NCBI GenBank assembly: GCA_964472305.1
Contig: CAYYJR010000001.1
Span: 310,001 to 374,000, forward strand
DNA from: CAYYJR01 sp964472305
GTDB lineage: Bacteria > Armatimonadota > Hebobacteria > CAIYQO01
Reading direction: 5' to 3'
DNA: 64,000 nt
The notes beneath the pieces were generated by a model. The model had not been told where the DNA came from and did not search any database. It was given only the letters and a program-made list of their open reading frames with translations. Made by a program: the position numbers and the translations under genes. Shown here one piece after another: positions 35,028-42,712 of the stretch. Position 1 is the first letter of the stretch, and every line of letters starts with the position of its first letter.

Positions 35028-36079
35028 AGTCCAGGATGCTGTGCCTGCTTTGGGTGATGCTCCTTTCGCTCCTCGCCGGGGCGGCGCCCCGGGGCGTGCG
35101 CGTAACCGCCGCGTATCCGTTCGATCCGCTGCCGCGCGGGGCGTCCGTCCCGCAGGTTTCGCCCAGCGGTCGTTTCCTGACCTTCCAATTGAGCGGTTCT
35201 TCGTCGCAACTGCCGGTGCTGTGCCTTTACGATATGCGGACGCGCGATCGGTTTGTGCGGCTCAACGCCGTCGATGAAGTGACGTTTCTCCCGGATGAGA
35301 GCCGCATGCTATTTTGGCGGCGTCCCGGGCGTTCTACGCAGGGGCAATTTGGCGCGCTGTCGCTGCCCGGCGGCAACGAAGTGCGCGCTTACCCGGACAA
35401 CCGGCAAGTCGCCCGTCTGCTGCGTGGCGCGTATTTGCATGGTTTCTCGTATCTCACGCGTACTCGCGAAATCGTCTTCTCGTGCAGCCGCGATTATGCC
35501 TCCGGCACGCTCTACGCCATTTCGACCGGCACGGGTTACCTGCGGAAGCTCATGCCGGGTGACCGTAAGAAGAGCCTGACCGATCCGGTCTGCTCGCCCG
35601 ACGGCAACACGATTGCCTTTGACATCAACGCGAACACCATGAAGGGATTGAAACGCAAGCAGGTGTGGTTGATGCGTTCCGATGGCAAACGCCGGCACTT
35701 CCTGATGCCGGGAGAAATCGTGGGATGGCTACCGGACAGCCGGCGATTGATCGTCGTCGTGCGGACGCACACCGGCGCCCGCTGGACTACCCGCGTGATG
35801 TCGGTTGGGACTGCCGGCGGCGCTCGGACGGAGTTGTACCGGGATGACCAGTTCGTCGCTCCGCGCATGAGTCCCTCGCGTCGTTGGCTGCTCTGCCTGG
35901 GCTACACCAGCCCCATCACCCTCGTCAACACCGCCACCGGCGAAATACGCATCTGCGCGCTGCCGCCGGGATGGCAGGCAAAACACCCGCTGCAAGTCTA
36001 CTGGGGACAGACCGACGACGCGCTGCTGATTTATTACGAGGAGCGGTGGTATAAGCTGGCGTTGGCCTGGGAAGCTTGA
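35024..36079 (+). CDS. Secreted TolB-like beta-propeller protein
   Basis: 351 residues from the ATG at 35024, which overlaps the heparinase stop and has GGAG 6 nt upstream. A signal peptide is evident (KSRMLCLLWVMLLSLLAGAAPRG). The mature part shows TolB/WD40-like blades: VSPSGRFLTFQLSGSS, CSPDGNTIAFDINANTM, EIVGWLPDSRRLIVVV, MSPSRRWLLCLGYTSP. It is probably a periplasmic or exported binding protein. Coupling to the lyase suggests a role in the same process, perhaps substrate capture. Confidence 0.8.
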   Translation: MKSRMLCLLWVMLLSLLAGAAPRGVRVTAAYPFDPLPRGASVPQVSPSGRFLTFQLSGSSSQLPVLCLYDMRTRDRFVRLNAVDEVTFLPDESRMLFWRRPGRSTQGQFGALSLPGGNEVRAYPDNRQVARLLRGAYLHGFSYLTRTREIVFSCSRDYASGTLYAISTGTGYLRKLMPGDRKKSLTDPVCSPDGNTIAFDINANTMKGLKRKQVWLMRSDGKRRHFLMPGEIVGWLPDSRRLIVVVRTHTGARWTTRVMSVGTAGGARTELYRDDQFVAPRMSPSRRWLLCLGYTSPITLVNTATGEIRICALPPGWQAKHPLQVYWGQTDDALLIYYEERWYKLALAWEA

Positions 36080-36300
36080 GGGACGATGTGGAGTGAAAGC
36101 CAGCAGTGGTGGATCAGTCCCGCGGGGACTGGGTGTACCATTCGCCAATGATGAGGTGTTCAGACCTTCGCTCCGCGACGGGCATCCCACCTTCGCCATA
36201 CTGGCTACGGCGGGCAAGCCAGCGCCGATTCACCCAGCAGATAGCATCGTTGATGAGGATGATGTTGTTCATCACGGACGCTACGGTCGGCCAACGAACA

Positions 36301-36335
36301 GTGGGGAGCGGCACGTTCAGCATGCCGCTCCCCAC
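36301..36335 (-). terminator. Terminator-like hairpin after the isomerase operon
   Basis: Perfect 12-bp arms GTGGGGAGCGGC and GCCGCTCCCCAC surround an 11-nt loop, 24 nt past the stop of the minus-strand isomerase gene. The following minus-strand sequence TGTTCGTT is only weakly T-rich. Confidence 0.6.
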
Positions 36336-36359
36336 ATTCCGTGACGTGCGTCGTGTGTG

Positions 36360-37874
36360 TTATGCCTTTACAAAGGCCTGGCGCAACGCAAAGGGATTTT
36401 CGCCCGGATAGGGCAGGTGCGCGGGCAGCGGTACGTTGATGTCGCTGACACCGAGCAGCTTCACCGCGTCGTAGAGTACCTCGCCGCAGTGGGAGAAGGC
36501 GATGGCGGAATGATGCGGGAAGCGCTTGCCGATCAGCACGTGGCGATAGAACCGCGCGAAGTCGGGAATGGCGAAGATGCCGATGCCGCCGAAACTTTGC
36601 GGATCGACGTCGAGAATGGCGCCTTCGCCGATATAGCTGACCAGGCGGCTGTCGGCGTCGCCTTGCAGGCGGAACACCGTGGTCGCGCCGGGGCGAAGCT
36701 GACCTTCCAGCGTGCCGCGCGTGATGTCCGGTTGCTGCGTCGGGTCTTCCATCAGCCGGTTCATGATCAACTGGTATTTCATCGAGCAGTTCTTCATGCA
36801 GCAACTCGGGGTATTGCCGCAATGGAAGCCCATAAACAGGTCTTCCAACGCTGCTCCCTGCAGATTGTCGCCGGCGCCGACCAGGTCGCGCGGCACCGTG
36901 TTGTTGATATCCAGCAGCGTGGCCGGGGTGGAACTGGCGAGTTGGCACATAAACTCGCTCACCGCGCCGTAGATATCGACTTCGCACGCCACCGGAATGC
37001 CGCGGGCGGCCATACGTGAGTTGATGTAACAGGGTACGAAGCCGAACGCCTTCTCGAAGGCAGGCCAACATTTATCGGCGAAGACGGCGTAGGTCGATGC
37101 GCCCAGGTTGGCCTGGTAGAAACGCGTCAGCGCCAGCTCGAAGCGCGCCAGCTTGGGCAGCAGGTCGGGATAGGTGTTGCCTACGCCCAACTCGGTCGCC
37201 ATGTCGGCGCAGATTGCCGCGATTTCCGGCTCGGTGGGATCGATGCTGTTATACATCACCCACATATCGAGTTCACTATTTTCCATTACCTCAATGCCCA
37301 GGTCATAGAGCGGTTTGATAGGCGCGTTGCAGGCGAAGAAATCGTGCGGGCGCGGACCGAACGTGAACACCTTCAGGCTGTGAGCGGCGATGACGATGCG
37401 CGCCACCGCGGCGAAGTGCTTGATCTGCGCGGCCAGCTCATCAGGCAAGCCCACCGGCATCTGCGGGATGAAGACGGGCACCTTGCGCAGGCCGAAACTA
37501 TAGGAGGCGTTGAGCATACCGCAATACGCATCACCGCGCCCGCCCATCAGCGTGTTTTTGCTCTCTTCGGCGGCAGCACACGCCATCACTGGTCCGGGGA
37601 ACTTCTCGGCGAAAATGGACAGCGGGCCTTCGGGCCCAAAATTCCCCAGGTAGATCACCGCGGCATTGGCACCTTGCGCGGACGTTTCCCGCAGCGCGGC
37701 AAGGGCGTCTTGCTCATTTTCGATAATGGTGACGCACGGCTGGGCGGGAATGCCAAGCGCCGCGCAGGCTTGTGCCAGCGCCTGCAGCCGCGCACGGGTC
37801 AATTCGATGGGGAAACAGTCGCGGCTGACGCCTACCAGCGCCAGCGTTACCTCCGGACTATTGCTCAGTTGCAT
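36360..37874 (-). CDS. L-fucose/L-arabinose isomerase family protein
   Basis: 504 residues from the ATG at 37874, behind GGAAAGGAATCAATC. Family motifs are RGIPVACEVDIYGAVSEFM with the metal-binding Glu and Asp, and MGFHCGNTPSCCMKNC with the His. The N-terminal substrate-binding domains show the usual alternation (GVSRDCFPIELTRARL, GPVMACAAAEESKNTLMGG). Members interconvert aldoses and ketoses such as L-fucose/L-fuculose with Mn2+. The exact sugar cannot be decided. It is the last gene of a likely operon with the XylA-like gene and a 55-residue membrane protein. Confidence 0.85.
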   Translation of the reverse strand: MQLSNSPEVTLALVGVSRDCFPIELTRARLQALAQACAALGIPAQPCVTIIENEQDALAALRETSAQGANAAVIYLGNFGPEGPLSIFAEKFPGPVMACAAAEESKNTLMGGRGDAYCGMLNASYSFGLRKVPVFIPQMPVGLPDELAAQIKHFAAVARIVIAAHSLKVFTFGPRPHDFFACNAPIKPLYDLGIEVMENSELDMWVMYNSIDPTEPEIAAICADMATELGVGNTYPDLLPKLARFELALTRFYQANLGASTYAVFADKCWPAFEKAFGFVPCYINSRMAARGIPVACEVDIYGAVSEFMCQLASSTPATLLDINNTVPRDLVGAGDNLQGAALEDLFMGFHCGNTPSCCMKNCSMKYQLIMNRLMEDPTQQPDITRGTLEGQLRPGATTVFRLQGDADSRLVSYIGEGAILDVDPQSFGGIGIFAIPDFARFYRHVLIGKRFPHHSAIAFSHCGEVLYDAVKLLGVSDINVPLPAHLPYPGENPFALRQAFVKA

Positions 37875-37911
37875 GATTGATTCCTTTCCAAATGGAGACA
37901 TGGCTGCCCTG

Positions 37912-38079
37912 TCACAGGTGAGCCTTGCCGTTGATCAGGCTGATAATCACGTAGAACCACCCGAATATTCCGTGGAAGATTGTCCACAACACCGATGGGG
38001 TGTGAGACCACGAGATTATCATTGCCAGTGCAGAGCCGAAGCCGATGCTGATCGAGGCCGACACGGATGCCTGTTTCAT
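37912..38079 (-). CDS. 55-residue conserved-looking membrane microprotein
   Basis: A short gene on the minus strand: ATG at 38079 with GGAGCTGATA directly upstream, stop TGA at 37912-37914. The protein runs MKQASVSASISIGFGSALAM followed by IISWSHTPSVLWTIFHGIFG, WFYVIISLINGKAHL. It has one or two membrane segments and a WTIFHGIFGWFYVI core of the kind found in small membrane proteins of many bacteria (recollection, not checked). It starts 18 nt after the XylA-like stop and ends 37 nt before the isomerase-like start, so it is part of that operon. Role unknown; possibly a membrane tether or transporter accessory. Confidence 0.75.
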   Translation of the reverse strand: MKQASVSASISIGFGSALAMIISWSHTPSVLWTIFHGIFGWFYVIISLINGKAHL

Positions 38080-38097
38080 TATCAGCTCCTATCGTAT

Positions 38098-39306
38098 TCA
38101 GTCACGGCCCAGCAAGTGCAGATTGACAAGGCGGTCCAGGTACTGGGCGCGTGGGTTGAGACTGTCGGCTACCGTCATGGCATTCAGCGCGGTGGCGCGG
38201 ATTTCCTGTACAAAGGCACCGAAGTCCGTCGCCGGGTTCGCGTTCACGCCGAAGCCCCGGGTGTCGGTCTCCGCCAGCAGTTCTTGCACCTCGGGCAGCG
38301 CCAGGAAGCGTTCCGCCTTTTCCATCATCAGGCCAAAGCCTTCCAGGTTGACCATGACGAATTCTTCACGGGCATCCGCCGCGCCTTCGGTGCGGAAGGG
38401 ATGGCAATCGAATTCCAGGATGCAATCTGGGGCGTGCTTCACCACCGCCAGTGCGATGTAGAAACTCTGCTTCATACAGCTGTTGCCGCCCAGGAAGGGG
38501 TGGTCCATGTCATACCGCAACGGCGTCTGCCCGCCCAGGTGCAGGAATGCAAGCTTGTCGGCGGCGATGAGTTGACCGACGGCGTGATACGCGTTCAGCC
38601 CGGCCATGGCTTCATGCTGCAGCAGCTCAGGGTTGATCTTCACCATATCCTGATCTTCCGCCGGCAGCATGCTGATGATGCCCATGCCGGTGCCGACGGT
38701 TGAAATGTAGATGTCGCCGCGCGGTTCGTTCGGCTTGGGTTCCAGGCTGATCTGCAGGTGATATCCCTGGTGGCGGATATAGGCGCAGGCGGCGTGCACC
38801 GCGTCGGCGATGCGCTGATAGGCGGTGGTGGAATCGATGAGTGCATCGATCTCCGCGCCATCGCGACCCAGCCAGAACGTGACCCAACTCGCGCCGAATG
38901 CGTTCGCCACGTCCAGCGCGGTGAAAATTTTCTGCAGCGACAGGCGGCGCACCCGCGCGTCGTTGGCGGTCACCGAGCCGGTGCGCACCAGCGGGTGGTG
39001 GAACAGGCACGGGGTATACATCCACACGCTCACGCCGGCGTCGGCGAGGTAACCCTGCAACTCCTTGATGCGCGCATCGAAGGCGCGGGCGTCCGTCAGC
39101 AGCCACGGATCAAGACCGACGTCGAGGTCGTGGAGCGAAATGCGCGGGACATGCAGTTTGCCCAACAGGCTGATGGCATCTTGAGCTTCCCAGGTCGGGC
39201 GCACCGGCGCGCCGAACGGGTCCGACCCCTTGTTGAGGAGATCCCAGATGCCGAAGGATGATCGGCCAATGACGCGGTTGACGGCCTCAGTCCGATAGGG
39301 AATCAT
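38098..39306 (-). CDS. Xylose isomerase-like protein with altered metal ligand
   Basis: 402 residues; AAAGGGGTACTGC precedes the ATG. It aligns by eye along the whole length with actinobacterial-type xylose isomerase: HDLD (H59, D60, D62), LEPKPNEPRGD (E189, K191), NPELLQHEAMAGLN (E227, H231), YDMD (D266, D268), FDCHPFRTE (D300) and the ending LDRLVNLHLLG. The position of Asp245 of the Streptomyces enzyme (FHIDLNGQ) is His256 here (AFLHLGGQ), and Lys289 is His302. The fold and a sugar isomerase-type role are likely, but activity on xylose is uncertain. First gene of the isomerase operon. Confidence 0.85.
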   Translation of the reverse strand: MIPYRTEAVNRVIGRSSFGIWDLLNKGSDPFGAPVRPTWEAQDAISLLGKLHVPRISLHDLDVGLDPWLLTDARAFDARIKELQGYLADAGVSVWMYTPCLFHHPLVRTGSVTANDARVRRLSLQKIFTALDVANAFGASWVTFWLGRDGAEIDALIDSTTAYQRIADAVHAACAYIRHQGYHLQISLEPKPNEPRGDIYISTVGTGMGIISMLPAEDQDMVKINPELLQHEAMAGLNAYHAVGQLIAADKLAFLHLGGQTPLRYDMDHPFLGGNSCMKQSFYIALAVVKHAPDCILEFDCHPFRTEGAADAREEFVMVNLEGFGLMMEKAERFLALPEVQELLAETDTRGFGVNANPATDFGAFVQEIRATALNAMTVADSLNPRAQYLDRLVNLHLLGRD

Positions 39307-39402
39307 GCAGTACCCCTTTCACACGGTGAGATGGTAATCGGCAGCCCGCGTGCCGCGCACGGGGCATGATAGGCAACAGGACGATTATTCGCCGCAGATA
39401 TG

Positions 39403-39443
39403 CAAATGCCTGCTGCGTTGCCGGGCAATTCAGCAGGCATTTG
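39403..39443 (-). terminator. Terminator-like hairpin after rubredoxin
   Basis: A 13-bp stem CAAATGCCTGCTG (39403-39415) with CAGCAGGCATTTG (39431-39443); the loop itself can pair TTGCC with GGCAA. It lies 15 nt past the rubredoxin stop on the minus strand. The T-run (TTTTT, 39449-39453) lies on the plus-strand side, so the hairpin is more canonical for the plus strand, although its position serves the minus-strand operon. Confidence 0.6.
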
Positions 39444-39458
39444 TCGAGTTTTTACCGG

Positions 39459-39620
39459 TCAGACAGTCGGCGAAAAGTCTTCTTTCCCGGCGCCGCATTC
39501 AGGGCAGACCCATTCGTCCGGGATATCCTCGAACGCGGTGCCGGCCGGCACGCCCCCTTCGGGATCGCCCAGCGCCGGGTCATACACGTAACCGCACAGG
39601 GTGCATTCATACTTGGTCAT
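39459..39620 (-). CDS. Rubredoxin
   Basis: 53 residues. The two iron-binding pairs are CTLCGY (near the N-terminus) and CPECG (near the C-terminus), with the invariant aromatic residues (YECTLCGYVYDP, FEDIPDEWVCPECGAGK). It carries single electrons between NAD(P)H-rubredoxin reductases and the flavodiiron protein, rubrerythrin and desulfoferrodoxin. Its ribosome site AAGGAG lies in the last codons of the flavodiiron gene; the spacing between the genes is 6 nt, so they are co-transcribed and probably co-translated. Confidence 0.95.
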   Translation of the reverse strand: MTKYECTLCGYVYDPALGDPEGGVPAGTAFEDIPDEWVCPECGAGKEDFSPTV

Positions 39621-39626
39621 AATTTG

Positions 39627-40862
39627 CTACTCCTTCAGTTTCTGTAACAGGGATTCCGCAACGAGCGCTCCCAGCGCGTGACAGCGCGCCAGGTCGTCCG
39701 CATCGGGTACGTACCGGGCCTTCACCGCTTCGCCGATGACCTCGATACCCATGGCGGTCAGGTATTCCTGCGCCTGGGCTACTCCTTCGCCGCTCCACCC
39801 ATAGGAGCCGAAGGCGGCGCCGATACGGTTGCGCGGCTTGAGACCCTTGATGTACGTTAACAGATCGGCCAGGGTTGGGAAAAGGTTGTTGTTCAGGGTG
39901 GGAGAACCGACCAGCAGCGCTCCCGCTCCAAGCAGTTCGGTCACCACGTCGCTGCGCGGGCTGGCACCGAGCGGCATCAGCACCGGTTGTGCGCCGCCGG
40001 CGACGAGTCCTTCGCCCACCGCGCGCGCCATCATTTCGGTGCTCTGCCACATGGTATCGTAGACCACTACCGCCTTCGCGGTCGGTCGCTGTGCGGCCCA
40101 CTGACCGTAGCGAGCCAGGATGGTTTCCACCCCGCTCCGCCACAGCGGACCGTGGTCAGGCGCGATTACCTGCACCGGAAGCTGCAACTCGTTCCAGCGT
40201 GTCAGCAGCTTGGTGATCAGGTGCGCGTACGGCAGCAGGATATTGGCGAAATATTTGCCAGCCTCGTAGTCGAGTACCGAGCCGACGTTCTCGTCGTCGA
40301 AACGCGCCGGGCCGGCCAGATGCATCCCGAAAGCATCGTTGGAGAACAACACCTGCTCTTCTTCCAAATAGCTGAACATGCTGTCGGGCCAGTGCAGCAT
40401 GCGAGTTTCCAGGAAGGTGAGGTGCAGGTTGCCCAGGCTCATCCGCTCCCCGTCTTTCACCGGGGTGACGGTCGTATCCAGGCGGAAGTGCTCGTGGAGG
40501 GCTTTTACCCCCATGGTGGAGGCGTATACCGCCTCCGGCTGCACCGCGGTGATGATGCCCGGCAGGCAGCCGGAATGGTCCATCTCCGCGTGATTGGAAA
40601 TGAGGTAATCAATTCGCCGGGGGTCGATGACGGAGGCGATGCGCGCCAGCATCTCATCCTGGAACGGCGCTTTCACGGTGTCGATGAGCGTCACCTTGTC
40701 CGCCAGAATCAAAAAGGCGTTGTAGGTTGTGCCCCGCTCGGTGGCGTAGCCGTGGAAATCGCGAATCGCCCAATCGATGGCGCCGACCCAGTACACATGC
40801 TCGCTCACCTGGATGGCATGGTACGGCGCGTATTGGTTGCGAATATTTTCTGCGACAGTCAT
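39627..40862 (-). CDS. Flavodiiron protein (A-type flavoprotein)
   Basis: 411 residues; AAGGATCACAC precedes the ATG. The N-terminal metallo-beta-lactamase domain carries the diiron motif H91-x-E93-x-D95-H96 (SNHAEMDHSG), LHWPDSMFSYLEEEQVLFSNDAFG with further ligands, and APDHGPLW. The C-terminal ~150 residues form a flavodoxin domain (VVVYDTMWQSTEMMARAVGEGL, VGSPTLNNNLFPTLADLLTYI). It reduces O2 or NO to water or N2O in the cytoplasm with electrons from rubredoxin, encoded directly downstream. Confidence 0.95.
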   Translation of the reverse strand: MTVAENIRNQYAPYHAIQVSEHVYWVGAIDWAIRDFHGYATERGTTYNAFLILADKVTLIDTVKAPFQDEMLARIASVIDPRRIDYLISNHAEMDHSGCLPGIITAVQPEAVYASTMGVKALHEHFRLDTTVTPVKDGERMSLGNLHLTFLETRMLHWPDSMFSYLEEEQVLFSNDAFGMHLAGPARFDDENVGSVLDYEAGKYFANILLPYAHLITKLLTRWNELQLPVQVIAPDHGPLWRSGVETILARYGQWAAQRPTAKAVVVYDTMWQSTEMMARAVGEGLVAGGAQPVLMPLGASPRSDVVTELLGAGALLVGSPTLNNNLFPTLADLLTYIKGLKPRNRIGAAFGSYGWSGEGVAQAQEYLTAMGIEVIGEAVKARYVPDADDLARCHALGALVAESLLQKLKE

Positions 40863-40972
40863 GTGTGATCCTTACACCTGGGCGGAAATTGCGTGTCCCA
40901 GACCAGGGCAGAAGGTATCATTCGCCGTGATGCCCTGTCAAGGGTGGATCCCCGCGTGGCGGAAATTTTTAT

Positions 40973-41003
40973 GGGAGGGATGAGCCGTAGTCGGATCCCT
41001 CCC
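40973..41003 (-). terminator. Hairpin between ferritin and flavodiiron genes
   Basis: Perfect 9-bp arms GGGAGGGAT (40973-40981) and ATCCCTCCC (40995-41003) with a 13-nt loop. It lies 29 nt past the ferritin stop. The next minus-strand bases, ATAAAAATTT, are A-rich rather than T-rich, so it may attenuate transcription or stabilise the upstream mRNA more than stop transcription. Confidence 0.45.
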
Positions 41004-41032
41004 CGTCCGGGCGCGCAGGCGTGTCGCCGTGA

Positions 41033-41560
41033 CTACACCAAACCCGCGGCAACCGCCGGCTGCGGCGGCGTGAAGACGCGCGTCGCCAGTTCGCGGTCGA
41101 TCATGAACAGCCCGTTGCCTTCGCCGCCGATCAGCTTCAATTGCCGCACCACGGCGTCGGCGCTGGCCTCTTCCTCCACCTGCTCGGTCACGAACCAGTC
41201 GAGGAAGGTTACCATGGCGTGATCGCGCTCCTCCAGCGCCAGGTTGACCAGGTTATTGATGCGGGCGGTAACCTTCGTCTCATGCGCATAAGCATCTGCG
41301 AACGGTTTCGCGGGATTCGGCCATTCCGTCGGCGGTCCTTCGATGGTCTGCAACTCGACTTGCCCACCGCGCGTGTTCTGATAGGTGTAGAACAACATCG
41401 CGTGGATCAATTCCTCGCGCGCCTGGATCTGCATCCAGTGGGCGAAGCCGGGCAAGTTCACCGAATGGTAATAGGCGGACATCGACAGGTACAGATACGA
41501 CGAATACAACTCGGCGTTGATCTGATCGTTAAGCGCCGCCTGCATCTTGTTGCTGATCAT
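41033..41560 (-). CDS. ftn: Ferritin
   Basis: 175 residues; AAAGGAGAATAATCCGT precedes the ATG. The four-helix bundle has the ferroxidase ligands in INAELYSSYLYLSMSAYYHS (Glu17), REELIHAMLFYTY (Glu and His), and KVTARINNLVNLALEERDHAMVTFLDWFV with EEERDH-type and Gln/Glu residues. It stores iron as ferric mineral and removes Fe2+ that would react with peroxide. It starts 5 nt after the desulfoferrodoxin stop, as the third gene of the rubrerythrin operon. Confidence 0.95.
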   Translation of the reverse strand: MISNKMQAALNDQINAELYSSYLYLSMSAYYHSVNLPGFAHWMQIQAREELIHAMLFYTYQNTRGGQVELQTIEGPPTEWPNPAKPFADAYAHETKVTARINNLVNLALEERDHAMVTFLDWFVTEQVEEEASADAVVRQLKLIGGEGNGLFMIDRELATRVFTPPQPAVAAGLV

Positions 41561-41565
41561 ACGGA

Positions 41566-41940
41566 TTATTCTCCTTTCCAGAGGCCGTGCAGGTTGCAGT
41601 ATGCGCGCGCGGTGACTTGCGTCGCGTTCAGTGCGAACACGGCTTCCGGCGCGGCGCCGGGCTGCAGAAACTGCCGATACACTGTACCATCCGCCAGCAG
41701 TTCAATCCAGGTGATGAAGTGTTTTTCCTCCATCGGATGGGCGATGCTGCCGACAACGACCTTATAGCCGTTGGCGGTCTTTTCGATGACCGGGATATGC
41801 TTCTCGCGGGAGGCGTCAACGGTATTTTCTACCATCAGCATCATCGGCTGGCCGCAGCAGACGAGGTGTCCGCCGCCCGCGTGCAGCACTTCAACGATAT
41901 TGCCGCATTCCTGACATTTATAGACCTGTGAAACTTCCAT
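41566..41940 (-). CDS. dfx: Desulfoferrodoxin (superoxide reductase)
   Basis: 124 residues; AGGGGGAACAGA precedes the ATG. Centre I (desulforedoxin) has C9, C12, C28 and C29 (YKCQECGNIVEV...LVCCGQPM). Centre II has His48 (EKHIPVIE), His68, His74 (GSIAHPMEEKHFITWIEL) and Cys115, His118 (AYCNLHGLW). It reduces superoxide to peroxide without releasing O2, taking electrons from rubredoxin. Peroxide is then handled by the rubrerythrin encoded upstream. Confidence 0.97.
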   Translation of the reverse strand: MEVSQVYKCQECGNIVEVLHAGGGHLVCCGQPMMLMVENTVDASREKHIPVIEKTANGYKVVVGSIAHPMEEKHFITWIELLADGTVYRQFLQPGAAPEAVFALNATQVTARAYCNLHGLWKGE

Positions 41941-41981
41941 TCTGTTCCCCCTTCAGCCGGCACCCGTGTCGGGTATCCGGC

Positions 41982-42569
41982 TTACCAGTTTTCCCCCAGC
42001 AACTCAAAATGCGCGCGCGGATGAATGCACGCCGGGCAGACTTTGGGCGCTTCGTCGCCTTCATGCAGATAGCCGCAGTTGCGACAGCGCCATGTCACCG
42101 GTGCGGTTTTTTTGAAAAACGTCTCTGCCGCGACATTGGCCGCCAGGCCTAGATAGCGCCGCTCATGCTGCTTCTCCGCCACCGCGATTGCCTCGAATAC
42201 ATTGGCAATCAAGTCGAATCCCTCTTTGCGCGCGGTGACGGCGAAGTCCGGATACATCGCCGTCCACTCGTGGTGCTCGCCGCCGGCGGATGCCTGCAGG
42301 TTCTCCAGTGTCGTGGCAATGGTGCCGGCCGGGAAGGCGGCTGATATTTCCACCTCGCCACCCTCCAGCAGCTTGAATAGCCGCTTGGCGTGCTCCTTCT
42401 CCTGGTTGGCTGTCTCATCGAAGATGTCGGCGATTTGCACATAGCCTTCTTCGCGTGCCTTGCTGGCAAAGAAGGTATAACGGTTGCGCGCCTGCGATTC
42501 ACCGGCAAACGCGGTCAGAATGTTCTTCTCGGTCTGCGTGCCCTTCAAGGTGGTGGGTTTCACCGCCAT
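41982..42569 (-). CDS. rbr: Rubrerythrin
   Basis: 195 residues from the ATG at 42569, with GGAGG 8 nt upstream; the longer frame to 42611 is not supported. The diiron four-helix domain has the ExxR/ExxH motifs (TAFAGESQARNRYTFFA, ANQEKEHAKRLFKLL, AEKQHERRYLGLA). The C-terminal rubredoxin domain has CRNCGY and CPAC. It is an NADH-dependent peroxidase system component in anaerobes. It is the first gene of rbr-dfx-ftn; a perfect palindrome lies ~90 nt upstream. Confidence 0.96.
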   Translation of the reverse strand: MAVKPTTLKGTQTEKNILTAFAGESQARNRYTFFASKAREEGYVQIADIFDETANQEKEHAKRLFKLLEGGEVEISAAFPAGTIATTLENLQASAGGEHHEWTAMYPDFAVTARKEGFDLIANVFEAIAVAEKQHERRYLGLAANVAAETFFKKTAPVTWRCRNCGYLHEGDEAPKVCPACIHPRAHFELLGENW

Positions 42570-42656
42570 AACAATACCTCCATTGAACAGGTTTGGATCG
42601 AACCGTTGCATGCTGCCCGTACGTCAGCATGATAATGCGTAGCGCTTACTTACCCG

Positions 42657-42676
42657 GTTTACCCAGGCAGGTAAAC
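42657..42676. promoter_or_regulatory. Perfect palindrome, candidate operator of the rbr operon
   Basis: GTTTACC-CAGGCA-GGTAAAC: two perfect 7-bp arms with a 6-nt spacer, 88 nt upstream of the rubrerythrin ATG and 37 nt from the neighbouring phosphatase stop. The size and symmetry fit a dimeric repressor site. It does not resemble the PerR box (TTATAATNATTATAA). Confidence 0.5.
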
Positions 42677-42712
42677 GAGATTTTGTGAAAACGAGTATTT
42701 ATCGGGGAATAA

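Noticed and set aside
20690..36270. Shared 15-mer TAGCATCGTTGATGA near 20691 and 36241
   Set aside because: Matches of this length are expected by chance in 64 kb, and the flanks do not align.
36080..36359. Possible small gene between the propeller gene and the isomerase gene
   Set aside because: Frames on both strands lack a ribosome site and protein-like composition; only the hairpin at 36301-36335 is supported.
39403..39443. Mobile-element inverted repeat
   Set aside because: No transposase is near and the position just after the rubredoxin stop fits a terminator.
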